NCBI GenBank assembly: GCA_002070605.1
Contig: MWDO01000029.1
Coordinates: 1 to 34,401 of the forward strand
Length of the DNA stretch: 34,401 bases
Reading direction: 5' to 3'
Source: Spirochaetes bacterium ADurb.Bin133
Lineage (GTDB): Bacteria; Spirochaetota; GWE2-31-10; MWDO01
Positions 24,304-31,806 of the stretch are shown here, one piece after another. The notes under the pieces were generated by a model that saw only the letters and a program-made list of their open reading frames with translations, was not told where the DNA came from and did not search any database. The position numbers and the translations under genes are program-made. How positions within the stretch are numbered: position 1 is the stretch's first letter; the number at the start of each line of letters is the position of its first letter.

Positions 24304-25641
24304 ATGAAAGAGCTAGAATTGTTGCAAAATGTAGATACCGCTATAAACTTTACCGATAATATAGACAAGGAGATCGAATTAACCGGTCAGGTTTCAAATA
24401 TCAGAATACTCGGATGGGGAGCGTTTATTATTTTACGGACGCCGCGGTATACTATTCAGACCGTCGCCGATAAGAATAGCGTTTCGCTCGATCTATCTAC
24501 CATAGCGGTAGAGTCGACTGTAAAAGTCAGAGGAGTCGTTAAAAACTCGAATATTAAAGATATTTCTATTTATCCCAGAGATATAGAGATTAGTTTAAAT
24601 TACATAGAGACGATATCGGCGCCGTCGATCTCCCCTTTGCCGATAGATACTACTAAAAAAGAGTTAAATATATCACTTGAGACCCAATTTGACTTGAGAC
24701 CTCTATCGTTAAGGCATCCCAAATTGAGATCAATTTTTAAAATAAGCGCCGCAATATTCAACGAATTCGGAAATTTTCTTACTAACAACGGATTTACAAG
24801 AATTTGTTCCCCCAAAATCGTTTTTTCGGGAGCGGAAGGGGGAGCCAATATATTCAACATCGACTATTTTAACAAAAAAGCGTTTCTCGCTCAATCTCCG
24901 CAATTTTACAAACAGATGATGGTCGGCGTTTTTGGCAGAGTTTTTGAAACCGGTCCGGTATTCAGGGCGGAAAAACACGACACGTCGAGACATTTAAACG
25001 AATATATCTCCCTCGATATAGAGACAGCGCTATCCGGCGGTTTTGAAGAGCTCGTTCAAATCGAGTCGGCCGTATTAAACTCTATTTTTAGTAAAATGAA
25101 GGAGACCTGCAAATATGAAATAGATTTGTTGAATATAGAAGTTCCGGAAATAACAAAAATTATAACTTACAAATTTAACGAGATTAAAGAGATTATTTTT
25201 CAAGAGTATAAAAAAGATTTCAGAGGAGAGAACGACTTATGTCCGGAAGAGGAGCGCCTCATTTCAAAATTTGTTAAAGAGAAACATAATTCGGATTTCG
25301 TATTCGTAACTCATTATCCGACGGAAAAAAGACCCTTTTACGCCGCTCATGATCCGAGCGCCCCCAAAGAGTCTCTCTCCTTCGATTTGCTGTTTAGGGG
25401 ATTAGAAATAACGACGGGCGGTCAAAGACTCCACAGGTACGAAGATTATATCGCTAAGATGTCCAAATTAGGCATGAACGTCGAATCTTTCGAGTCCTAT
25501 CTGCAATGTTTTAAATACGGAATGCCGCCGCACGGGGGACTAGGACTTGGTTTGGAAAGACTAACCTCGCTTCTTTGTAATTTGTCTAACGTGAAAGAAG
25601 CCAGTTTATTTCCGAGAGATGTAAACAGGCTCGAACCGTAA
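24304..25641 (+). CDS. aspS: aspartyl-tRNA synthetase, archaeal/eukaryal type
   Basis: The enzyme charges tRNA-Asp (and tRNA-Asn if non-discriminating). At 445 aa it lacks the GAD insertion of the usual bacterial AspRS of about 590 aa. The N-terminal OB fold is at about 20-105 (IELTGQVSNIRILGWGAFII). Class II motif 2 appears as VFETGPVFRAEKHDTSRHLN, followed by EYISLDIE. The aspartate-binding region FRGLEITTGGQRLHRYEDY and motif 3 GGLGLGLERLTSLL are the archaeal-type forms. Whether it is discriminating cannot be told here; gatCAB and asnS are not in the window. It has its own promoter, and its stop touches the stop of the convergent gene at 25642. Confidence 0.9.
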   Translation: MKELELLQNVDTAINFTDNIDKEIELTGQVSNIRILGWGAFIILRTPRYTIQTVADKNSVSLDLSTIAVESTVKVRGVVKNSNIKDISIYPRDIEISLNYIETISAPSISPLPIDTTKKELNISLETQFDLRPLSLRHPKLRSIFKISAAIFNEFGNFLTNNGFTRICSPKIVFSGAEGGANIFNIDYFNKKAFLAQSPQFYKQMMVGVFGRVFETGPVFRAEKHDTSRHLNEYISLDIETALSGGFEELVQIESAVLNSIFSKMKETCKYEIDLLNIEVPEITKIITYKFNEIKEIIFQEYKKDFRGENDLCPEEERLISKFVKEKHNSDFVFVTHYPTEKRPFYAAHDPSAPKESLSFDLLFRGLEITTGGQRLHRYEDYIAKMSKLGMNVESFESYLQCFKYGMPPHGGLGLGLERLTSLLCNLSNVKEASLFPRDVNRLEP

Positions 25642-27012
25642 TTATTTCAGCTTATTTATAAGGTTTTCTATCTCAAGAAGCATATTATTGTAATAATATT
25701 CTATATTGTCTAAATTTGATTCGATCCCTTTCTTTTTTATTTGATGTAAAACGTCTATTAGTCTTTGGTATTTGAATATCTTTATTATCTCTTTAAAATA
25801 TAAACAGTCGTAAATCAAAGCTTCGCAATCTTTTTTATCAATATCCTCCCGAATTTTATTTACAATCTTATTATGATCATTAATAAAAATATTTATCACG
25901 TCTCCGCTTACACTGTCCAAATTAGAAAAAAAAGATTTATCTTTGCCGCTTTTGTTATCATTAATAGAATACGTTTCATTAGAAACGACGCGCTTGCATT
26001 TGGTCAAATAATTGAGAAATTTATCAACATTTAGGGGGAAATAAACTATTATGTCGGCAAGCCTATCTTTGTATTCGTCCTCGTTAAGGTAATTATTCGA
26101 ATAAGATAAAATAGCCAACAAAGCGTCGTCATTTTTTATTACGCTTTTTTTAAAGTCGGGATATTTATGAAAAGTATTATCGTCAATTAAAAAACAGTCG
26201 TATTCTCTTGTTTTATCCTGAATATCTGCAATATCTGAAATTACAACGACATTTTGGTTGTATTTCTGTAATTTTTGAAAAATATAAGCGTTTAGCAACT
26301 CGTCGCAAATCGATAAACCGATGTTGTATTTTGGAAAGACGTCGTTTTTACGCGGTTTTTTCTCAATATTTTGTATACTGTTTTTTTCCGCAACTTTAAA
26401 CGGTATCTCAAAACTAAATTTTATCTCTTTTTTACCGTTTTTCTTTATTTTAAGGGATATAAAATAGTTTTTTAACAATCCCGTTATAATTTTTAAATTT
26501 TTAATATTATCCTCGCGATTATTTTCAATATCGTCATAATTAATATCAAAAAGAGTCGACAATCCGAGCGAGCCGTTTGTTTTATAAACCAACGAAAAAC
26601 ACAACCCAATTTCATTAATACTTATGAACCGATAATCCGCAAATAGGGTTATTTTACCGTATTTCGAGTTAATAATTATAAAATCAATCAAATAATTTAA
26701 CGCGTCCTCAACTAAAGATACGTTTCCAACGATATTCGACGGTATATCGCTTTCAATAAAATAATTAAAATCAATCAAACTAATCCGGCTTTTTTCAAGA
26801 TTAAATTTGATTATTTTGTTTATTATCGATTCGAAAGTATGACTGTTTCCTTTAAATCTATCGGCTAGCGAATCTTTATACTTTGTATTTAATATATTAG
26901 AAAGAATATCGTCGTTATCTCCGCCAAATATATTTCTTTCAAAGAATTTCTTTTTAAACCGCGCCGAGTAATCGGCCGGATTTTTTCTGTTTTTAATTAT
27001 AGCCTTTTCCAT
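25642..27012 (-). CDS. degenerate hybrid histidine kinase-like protein (kinase + receiver + HPt remnants)
   Basis: The 456-aa soluble protein reads like a hybrid kinase that has lost its chemistry. Residues 60-200 resemble the end of a dimerisation helix and the ATPase domain: DIPSNIVGNVSLVEDALNYL then IDFIIINSKYGKITL follows the pattern lP..v.GD..rl.Q.L.NLl.NAikf...G.i. Both N-box Asn positions and the preceding Asp are changed, and no G boxes are visible. Residues 230-345 resemble a receiver (YDCFLIDDN keeps an Asp, ILSYSN a Ser), ending with FPLNVDKFLNYL. The C-terminal 80 residues form an HPt-like helical bundle in which no His sits at the phospho-acceptor position. It may be a scaffold or pseudokinase. 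It is convergent with aspS. Confidence 0.6.
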   Translation of the reverse strand: MEKAIIKNRKNPADYSARFKKKFFERNIFGGDNDDILSNILNTKYKDSLADRFKGNSHTFESIINKIIKFNLEKSRISLIDFNYFIESDIPSNIVGNVSLVEDALNYLIDFIIINSKYGKITLFADYRFISINEIGLCFSLVYKTNGSLGLSTLFDINYDDIENNREDNIKNLKIITGLLKNYFISLKIKKNGKKEIKFSFEIPFKVAEKNSIQNIEKKPRKNDVFPKYNIGLSICDELLNAYIFQKLQKYNQNVVVISDIADIQDKTREYDCFLIDDNTFHKYPDFKKSVIKNDDALLAILSYSNNYLNEDEYKDRLADIIVYFPLNVDKFLNYLTKCKRVVSNETYSINDNKSGKDKSFFSNLDSVSGDVINIFINDHNKIVNKIREDIDKKDCEALIYDCLYFKEIIKIFKYQRLIDVLHQIKKKGIESNLDNIEYYYNNMLLEIENLINKLK

Positions 27013-27077
27013 ATAAATTAAGTATAGCAGGAATATTTTATAAATTCAAATATTTAGCCAACATTTTAGTATAAATT

Positions 27078-27389
27078 TTATACCGATAGCCCGATAGCCT
27101 TTCTAATCGACTCTAACAAAGTGGTCTTGCCCTCCATACGCCCCTCGATATCCGGAATTTCAACAATAAGGGGATACTCGCCGGACAACTGCCACTCCAT
27201 TATTTTCTCCTCTATTCTCGAACTAACTCTGTCAGTCAAAAGCAAAATCCCTATCTCTCCGTAACGCTTATTTATAACGTTATCAAATTCGGCATTAATC
27301 TCCTCGTCGCTTTCGACTATAACCCCCTCGATACCTACAAACTTGAAACCCAAAGTTACGTCTTCGCTCCCCATTACAAAAAAAGTCAT
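27078..27389 (-). CDS. ntpG/atpF (V-type F): V-type ATP synthase subunit F
   Basis: Subunit F belongs to the central stalk of V/A-type ATPases. The 103-aa product has the family's layout: an N-terminal strand-helix (FFVMGSEDVTLGFKFVGIEG), a middle segment GEIGILLLTDRVSSRIEEKI, then YPLIVEIPDIEG and a C-terminal helix ending IRKAIGLSV. The Rossmann-like GxEDVTLGFKFVGI motif is characteristic. No other ATPase subunit gene lies next to it, which is unusual, because F is normally inside an operon. GGGAG precedes the ATG and the gene has its own promoter. Confidence 0.88.
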   Translation of the reverse strand: MTFFVMGSEDVTLGFKFVGIEGVIVESDEEINAEFDNVINKRYGEIGILLLTDRVSSRIEEKIMEWQLSGEYPLIVEIPDIEGRMEGKTTLLESIRKAIGLSV

Positions 27390-27425
27390 ATCTCAACTCC
27401 CGCAAATATACCGAACCTCTAAGCA

Positions 27426-27454
27426 ATTATAAACAATTTATACCGTTTGTCCAA
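27426..27454 (-). promoter_or_regulatory. promoter of the V-ATPase F gene
   Basis: On the minus strand TTGGAC (complement at 27449-27454), a 17-bp spacer and a perfect TATAAT (complement at 27426-27431) lie 37 nt before the ATG at 27389. The -35 begins 17 bp from the left end of the palindrome element at 27471, so the element sits directly upstream of this promoter. Confidence 0.65.
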
Positions 27455-27470
27455 TAAAAAATAAAATAAT

Positions 27471-27648
27471 CCGCGCCGCGTCGGTTTTTTTGGGAATAAA
27501 AAATATCTTGTTTCATATGCGTCGATTTTTTTTGACACATATGCGTCAACTTTGTCCTTAGCGCCATATGCGTCCATTTTTTATGCGACAATTGTCGCGC
27601 GTTATAGACGCGGCGCATATGCGTCCATTTTCCAAAAACCGACGGGCG
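27471..27648. mobile_element. compact palindrome element with both ends, no gene (copy E6, MITE-like)
   Basis: The left end is CCGCGCCGCGTCGGTTTTTTT then GGGAATAAA (27471-27500). The right end is TTTTCCAAAAACCGACGGGCG (27628-27648), its inverted counterpart. Inside, CATATG cores start at 27514, 27538, 27565 and 27616, with a CAATTG core at 27588. The box spacing is 24, 27, 23 and 28 bp. The hairpin is CGCGT-TATAG-ACGCG. At about 178 bp it has the same ends and boxes as E3 but lacks the leader and gene. It lies between the 3' end of the amylase gene and the promoter of the V-ATPase F gene. A target-site duplication is not clear. Confidence 0.7.
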
Positions 27649-27673
27649 TAAATAAAACTTCCGCGTATAAATT

Positions 27674-29359
27674 CTATCTTATTCTCTCCCCGACGCCAAA
27701 TATATAGACTTGCATACTCGCGGGCTCTATATCGCCGACGGTAAATTTGCTAAGATTTTCGTCGGTTAGGGATAAATTCTTTCCGGCGGTTTTTCCAAGC
27801 AGTAGAGTTACCTCCCCTTTAGGAACGTCGATTCCGCTAAAATCAAGCGAAACGCTTTTAGTCTCCTTATTAAAGCCGGCTACAATCAACATTGTTTCGC
27901 TATCGTTATACCTCAAAAAAGCCAGCGTTTTGCCGTCGTCCGAAGGAACTCTTTTATAGCCGCCGGTTCTTAAAGCCGAATAACTCTTTTTCAGTTTGAT
28001 AAAATATTTATGCCAGTTGAGTATCGAATCTTTATCGGCTAAAAGACTTTCGATTTTTTCAAGTTCGATTCTAGTTCTATGCCTCATATCCCCTTTAGCT
28101 TTGCCGTCCGCCATCCCAAGTTCGTTGCCGTTATATATAAAAGGCGAACCATGAGCTAAAATCGCTAATCCCGCCGCCAGTATACATTTGTCAATATTTC
28201 CGCCGTAATCCGTAAACGGTCGAGAGGCAACCTCGTCGTGATTTGTCAAAAACGGAGCGTTAACCGCGCCTTTTGGAAGAGTATTTTCAATATATTCAAA
28301 ATAGTTATTTAGATTTTCTACTTTTGCGGCCGACCTCTCTCCGGATTTGACGGTATCTCTGATAGTATACGCCATCGGAAAATCAAAGCACATATGCAAT
28401 TCGTCGGTTCCGTTTCCGTAATAAGGCAGTATCTTGTCTTTATCGGTCCACGCCTCTCCAACCATCATTTTAGCGTAGCCGGCGGCATTGTATTTCTCAA
28501 ATATATCCCCGCGCATTTTCTTAAAAAAAACGTGAGTATCCGGTCTATCCGCCGCCGCGTCCGGTCCGTCTTCAGATATATACCTTACTGCGTCGATTCT
28601 TACTCCGTCAAATCCTTTATTGAGCCAATATACCAAAACATTCGCCATCTCCTCTCTGGTATCTCTGTTTTTTAAGTTTAGATCCGGCATTCCGCTCCAA
28701 AAAGCTCCGTAATAATACCAATCCGCATGTCTGTGCCAAACGTTTGTCCAATTGCCTCCTCCCCAAGCCCTCTGCCACTTTTTAGTTTTGGTATCTTCTT
28801 TCGACGGATTTTTTTTCCATATATACCAATCCCTTTTTTCGCCGCCGTTTTTTGAATCCAAAAACCACGGATGCTTTGACGAAGTGTGATTAACTACGTA
28901 ATCAAAAATTACTCTGATTCCTCTTTTATGAGCCTCGGATAAGAGTTCGATAACGTCCGCCTCTGTCCCGAATTTTTCGTTTATTTTATAATAATCGACG
29001 GTATCGTATCCGTGCATATTATCACCTTTAAAGTCGCATTCAAATATAGGGGAGAGCCATATTCCGGTAACGCCGAGATCGTTAGAAGTAGACGGATCGC
29101 CGTCGTTCAAATAATCGAGTTTTTGAATTATACCTCTTATATCGCCGATACCGTCGCCGTTTGAGTCGGAAAACGCTTTGACCCATATATGATAAAAAAC
29201 TGCGTCGCCATGCCACGGGGTCTCGGCTTTTAAGGAGTATTTTTCGTCCGGATTTATCGGGTTGAAATTTCCAAAGAAATTCGGATCGTCGATTACTTTC
29301 GACGTCGAAACGCAACTTAATAAAAGCGTAAAAAGACATAAAGATATAACTCTTTTCAT
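27674..29359 (-). CDS. lipoprotein alpha-amylase (GH13)
   Basis: This is a GH13 alpha-glucan hydrolase anchored by lipidation. The 561-aa protein has lipobox LLLSC (Cys16). The barrel motifs are DYVVNHTSSKHPWF (region I, about 153-166), GFDGVRIDAVRY (region II, nucleophile Asp256), MMVGEAWTD (region III, acid/base Glu302) and LTNHDEVASR (region IV, Asp375). A domain B insertion carries several Trp residues (KWQRAWGGGNWTNVWHRHAD). A C-terminal beta domain follows. Whether it acts as an amylase, maltodextrin glucosidase or cyclomaltodextrinase cannot be fixed by eye. AGAGGAAT precedes the ATG. It is flanked by palindrome elements on both sides. Confidence 0.92.
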   Translation of the reverse strand: MKRVISLCLFTLLLSCVSTSKVIDDPNFFGNFNPINPDEKYSLKAETPWHGDAVFYHIWVKAFSDSNGDGIGDIRGIIQKLDYLNDGDPSTSNDLGVTGIWLSPIFECDFKGDNMHGYDTVDYYKINEKFGTEADVIELLSEAHKRGIRVIFDYVVNHTSSKHPWFLDSKNGGEKRDWYIWKKNPSKEDTKTKKWQRAWGGGNWTNVWHRHADWYYYGAFWSGMPDLNLKNRDTREEMANVLVYWLNKGFDGVRIDAVRYISEDGPDAAADRPDTHVFFKKMRGDIFEKYNAAGYAKMMVGEAWTDKDKILPYYGNGTDELHMCFDFPMAYTIRDTVKSGERSAAKVENLNNYFEYIENTLPKGAVNAPFLTNHDEVASRPFTDYGGNIDKCILAAGLAILAHGSPFIYNGNELGMADGKAKGDMRHRTRIELEKIESLLADKDSILNWHKYFIKLKKSYSALRTGGYKRVPSDDGKTLAFLRYNDSETMLIVAGFNKETKSVSLDFSGIDVPKGEVTLLLGKTAGKNLSLTDENLSKFTVGDIEPASMQVYIFGVGERIR

Positions 29360-29401
29360 AACTATTCCTCTTTTAAATTTATTTTATTTTAATTAAATAT
29401 A

Positions 29402-29557
29402 TTTGACGCATATGCGTTATTTTACTCTTAACACCATATGCGTTATTTTATTCTTAACATCATATGCGTCGAATTTTTATGCGACAATTGTCGCGCGTTG
29501 TCGACGCGCCGCAATGCGTCCATTTTATTTCCCCGCTCCAAAATACCGACGGGGCGC
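29402..29557. repeat. palindrome array with right element end (locus 7)
   Basis: CATATG cores start at 29409, 29435 and 29461, the CAATTG core at 29485 and a degenerate GCAATG box at about 29511, so spacings are 26, 26, 24 and 26 bp. On the minus strand the inter-box motif TTAAG plus an A-rich run appears twice. GCGACAATTGTCGC is intact and the hairpin is CGCGT-TGTCG-ACGCG. The right end is ATTTCCCCGCTCCAAAATAC then CGACGGGGCGC (29527-29557). There is no clear left end. The locus lies between the amylase start and the 3' end of the next gene upstream. Confidence 0.85.
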
Positions 29558-29562
29558 AAATA

Positions 29563-30108
29563 TCAGAAATATTCTACTTTAAATCTTAAAACAATCGCGT
29601 TATAAAACAGATTTTCGAGAATATCGGCCATTCTTTGCTTATTTGTTTGAATATCGCCTGAAAGAGATACAAATTCTTTAAATTTGGATATGATTTTGTC
29701 GTCGATAAAACCGCGATAATCCTCGACGTCGTCGCTCGAAACATTGAAGATCGTCCCGCTCCCCTTTGCCAATCGCGTTTTACCGGTCTTAACGGTAAGA
29801 TTAAATTTTTCAGGAATCTCGGAGCAATAAATCCCCGGCATATCCATAAAAACGTAACTGAAAGAGACGAGCGACGATAAAAAAGCGTCGAGGGTTTTTA
29901 TCAAATCCAGACGCTCTTCGCCAACGATATCGTTATCGTCCGCCAAAGAACGCGTTATCGTTTTTTTTACGCAGAGAAGTTTAGCTATGGAATTTTCGTA
30001 GTCTTTTTTAGATAAAAACGGCGAAACGTCCCGGTTTTTGTCGTCAAAATCCGGCGTCGCCGTAAATGAAAAATTCCCGGCTTTCTCAAAAGCAAAGTTT
30101 GTAACCAT
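29563..30108 (-). CDS. hypothetical protein
   Basis: I do not recognise this 181-aa protein. It has no signal peptide or membrane helix. The N-terminus is beta-like (NFAFEKAGNFSFTATPDFDD). The middle is helical, with a hydrophobic stretch LDAFLSSLVSFSYVFMDMPG, and the last part is again helical and mixed (QRMADILENLFYNAIVLRF). It starts 11 bp after the stop of the lipoprotein gene at 30120 and probably shares its transcript. No strong Shine-Dalgarno sequence is seen before the ATG. Confidence 0.65.
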   Translation of the reverse strand: MVTNFAFEKAGNFSFTATPDFDDKNRDVSPFLSKKDYENSIAKLLCVKKTITRSLADDNDIVGEERLDLIKTLDAFLSSLVSFSYVFMDMPGIYCSEIPEKFNLTVKTGKTRLAKGSGTIFNVSSDDVEDYRGFIDDKIISKFKEFVSLSGDIQTNKQRMADILENLFYNAIVLRFKVEYF

Positions 30109-30119
30109 TTTTTATAATT

Positions 30120-30803
30120 TTAAAAACTCATCATAAAATTCATAGACTTCTTACTAGCGTCCAGCATATCGTTAACCTTAAAAGAGTAAGATACGGATTT
30201 GCCGTCTTTACCTAAAACGACGCCGGAAGATTTTTTAATCGGAGTTTTGGTAGTAATAGAAAAATCAAATTTGGCTTTTTCGGTAAGCAGTTTGTAAAAA
30301 TCAACGTCGTCCTCTTTTAACTGCTCGATAAAATCTTCAAATATGCCGTCTTTATCCATCTCTTCAAAATTCATAACTTGATTAATCGTAGTTAGATCTT
30401 TATCCCTCTTGATTGTCAGCCCCGATACCGCTTTGGGAAGTAAAGCCAGAGACTTCTCAAAATCTTTGAAAGTAATTACTACGTTTCCTTTATAAAAGCC
30501 GCTTTTTTCGTCTTTTTTTATAAATACTTTCTTTAACGTTATCCCTTCCATCTTATTTTTGTCGATAGAATCAAAATATTCTTTCATAGCGGCGGCGTCT
30601 ATCAGTATGAAAGGATCAAATTGTTCGCCGTCTTCCATAGGAATGTTGGATAAAATTATCGATATAAGCTGAAAATAATCGTCGTTAATATCGTAATCCA
30701 TAGTCATAGTTCCGCCGGCTTTATCTGCGTTAAGATCTATCCTTAAATTGAAACATGAAACCAAAGTCGTCGCTATAATAAAAATAAGCGCAAATTTTTT
30801 CAT
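30120..30803 (-). CDS. hypothetical lipoprotein
   Basis: The 227-aa product has a type II signal peptide (KKFALIFIIATTLVSC) with the lipobox Cys17. The mature part starts with a beta region containing GGTMTMDYDI, as in several exported proteins of unknown role that bear a transmembrane-free, LppX/YceI-like look; I do not assign it to a family. I chose the ATG at 30803 because AAGGGGGC precedes it and it gives a proper signal peptide. An upstream in-frame ATG at 30821 has neither. It is divergent from the lipoprotein at 30996 across an AT-rich region. Confidence 0.75.
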   Translation of the reverse strand: MKKFALIFIIATTLVSCFNLRIDLNADKAGGTMTMDYDINDDYFQLISIILSNIPMEDGEQFDPFILIDAAAMKEYFDSIDKNKMEGITLKKVFIKKDEKSGFYKGNVVITFKDFEKSLALLPKAVSGLTIKRDKDLTTINQVMNFEEMDKDGIFEDFIEQLKEDDVDFYKLLTEKAKFDFSITTKTPIKKSSGVVLGKDGKSVSYSFKVNDMLDASKKSMNFMMSF

Positions 30804-30918
30804 AAAAGCCCCCTTTGCCAAATAGTCGCACTATTTTTTTTTATACTAAAAAGAATATATTATATAAATAAAAAAATACAATACTAAATATACAATTTTA
30901 CAATTAAGATAAAATATA

Positions 30919-30947
30919 TTGAGAAAATATATATTTTATGGTATCTT
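30919..30947 (+). promoter_or_regulatory. promoter of the 30996-34095 gene pair
   Basis: TTGAGA at 30919-30924, a 17-bp spacer and TATCTT at 30942-30947 lie 48 nt before the TTG start at 30996. The region between the two divergent lipoprotein genes (30822-30983) is otherwise AT-rich with no gene and no repeat box. Confidence 0.45.
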
Positions 30948-30995
30948 GCGCGGAGGGAATTTTCGCCTAAATTTTATATTTCCTTGGAGAGAACT

Positions 30996-31790
30996 TTGAA
31001 AAAAATAATTGCTTCGCTTTTTATTATAATTTTTACATTATATTCTTGCAAAACAATATACGTTAAAGACAAAGAGACGACCGCTAATATTCTATTAAAA
31101 AACCTCCTCAGAGAGTCCGAAAAGATCGGCGACGTTACGGTATCGGGTATGATACGTATAAACGGAGTCCCGGAGATACCTTCGACGGCGTATATTTCAT
31201 TTACATTCGCCGGCAATCTCAAAGATGAAAAAGGGACGTTCGGCATATATTTATTGAAAAAACCGGTTATGGAGATAATTTTTGATAAAAAAGAGGTCTT
31301 GATCGTCAACCGAAAAAGTTTGCAGTATAAAAAAATCAACGTCGACGAAACGGATTATTCTAAACTAATCGGCGTAAATTTTAATCCCATCGAGGCGTGC
31401 TACTTTTTGCTCGGTAAAATCCCTTATTCTGAAAATATGACGCTGATTAATTACGATTGGAACTCCAAAGAGCATATTATGGATTTGTCTACTTCGGTAT
31501 CGACGTACAAGATAAAGCTAAACTACGACGAACTCATCGTATGGAGCGAAATAAATAACCAGTTTTTTGAAAAGATTTTTCTGGATTCGATAAAATACGT
31601 TAAAAACGACGATAACGCTTACGTTCCAAAGCAAGCGACTTTTAAAACGGACGACGAAAAGAGGACTCTATATTTCATAATCGACAAGACCTCGCTAAAT
31701 ACCAAATATACTACCGACGTTAACTCGATTGATTTAACCGGATATTCGGAGGTAAAATCGCTTGAAGATTTTGATATGAAGGCGAAGTAA
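30996..31790 (+). CDS. lipoprotein, LolB/DUF4292-like
   Basis: The 264-aa product begins MKKIIASLFI from a TTG at 30996. GGAGAG lies 8 nt upstream, which decides the start. The lipobox is LYSC. The mature part has a layout reminiscent of LolA/LolB-type half-barrel proteins, with long beta segments (VTVSGMIRINGVPEIPSTAY, ISFTFAGNLKDEKGTFGIYL) and later KIKLNYDELIVWSEI. Such proteins often occur next to outer-membrane biogenesis genes, and here the next gene, 16 bp downstream, is an Omp85-like barrel. The family assignment is tentative. Confidence 0.65.
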   Translation: MKKIIASLFIIIFTLYSCKTIYVKDKETTANILLKNLLRESEKIGDVTVSGMIRINGVPEIPSTAYISFTFAGNLKDEKGTFGIYLLKKPVMEIIFDKKEVLIVNRKSLQYKKINVDETDYSKLIGVNFNPIEACYFLLGKIPYSENMTLINYDWNSKEHIMDLSTSVSTYKIKLNYDELIVWSEINNQFFEKIFLDSIKYVKNDDNAYVPKQATFKTDDEKRTLYFIIDKTSLNTKYTTDVNSIDLTGYSEVKSLEDFDMKAK

Positions 31791-31806
31791 CTATGAATTT
31801 TGAATT

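Noticed and set aside
27427-27618. 63-codon open frame across the compact element
   Set aside because: It consists of THM-type repeats created by the CATATG boxes and overlaps the promoter of the V-ATPase F gene.
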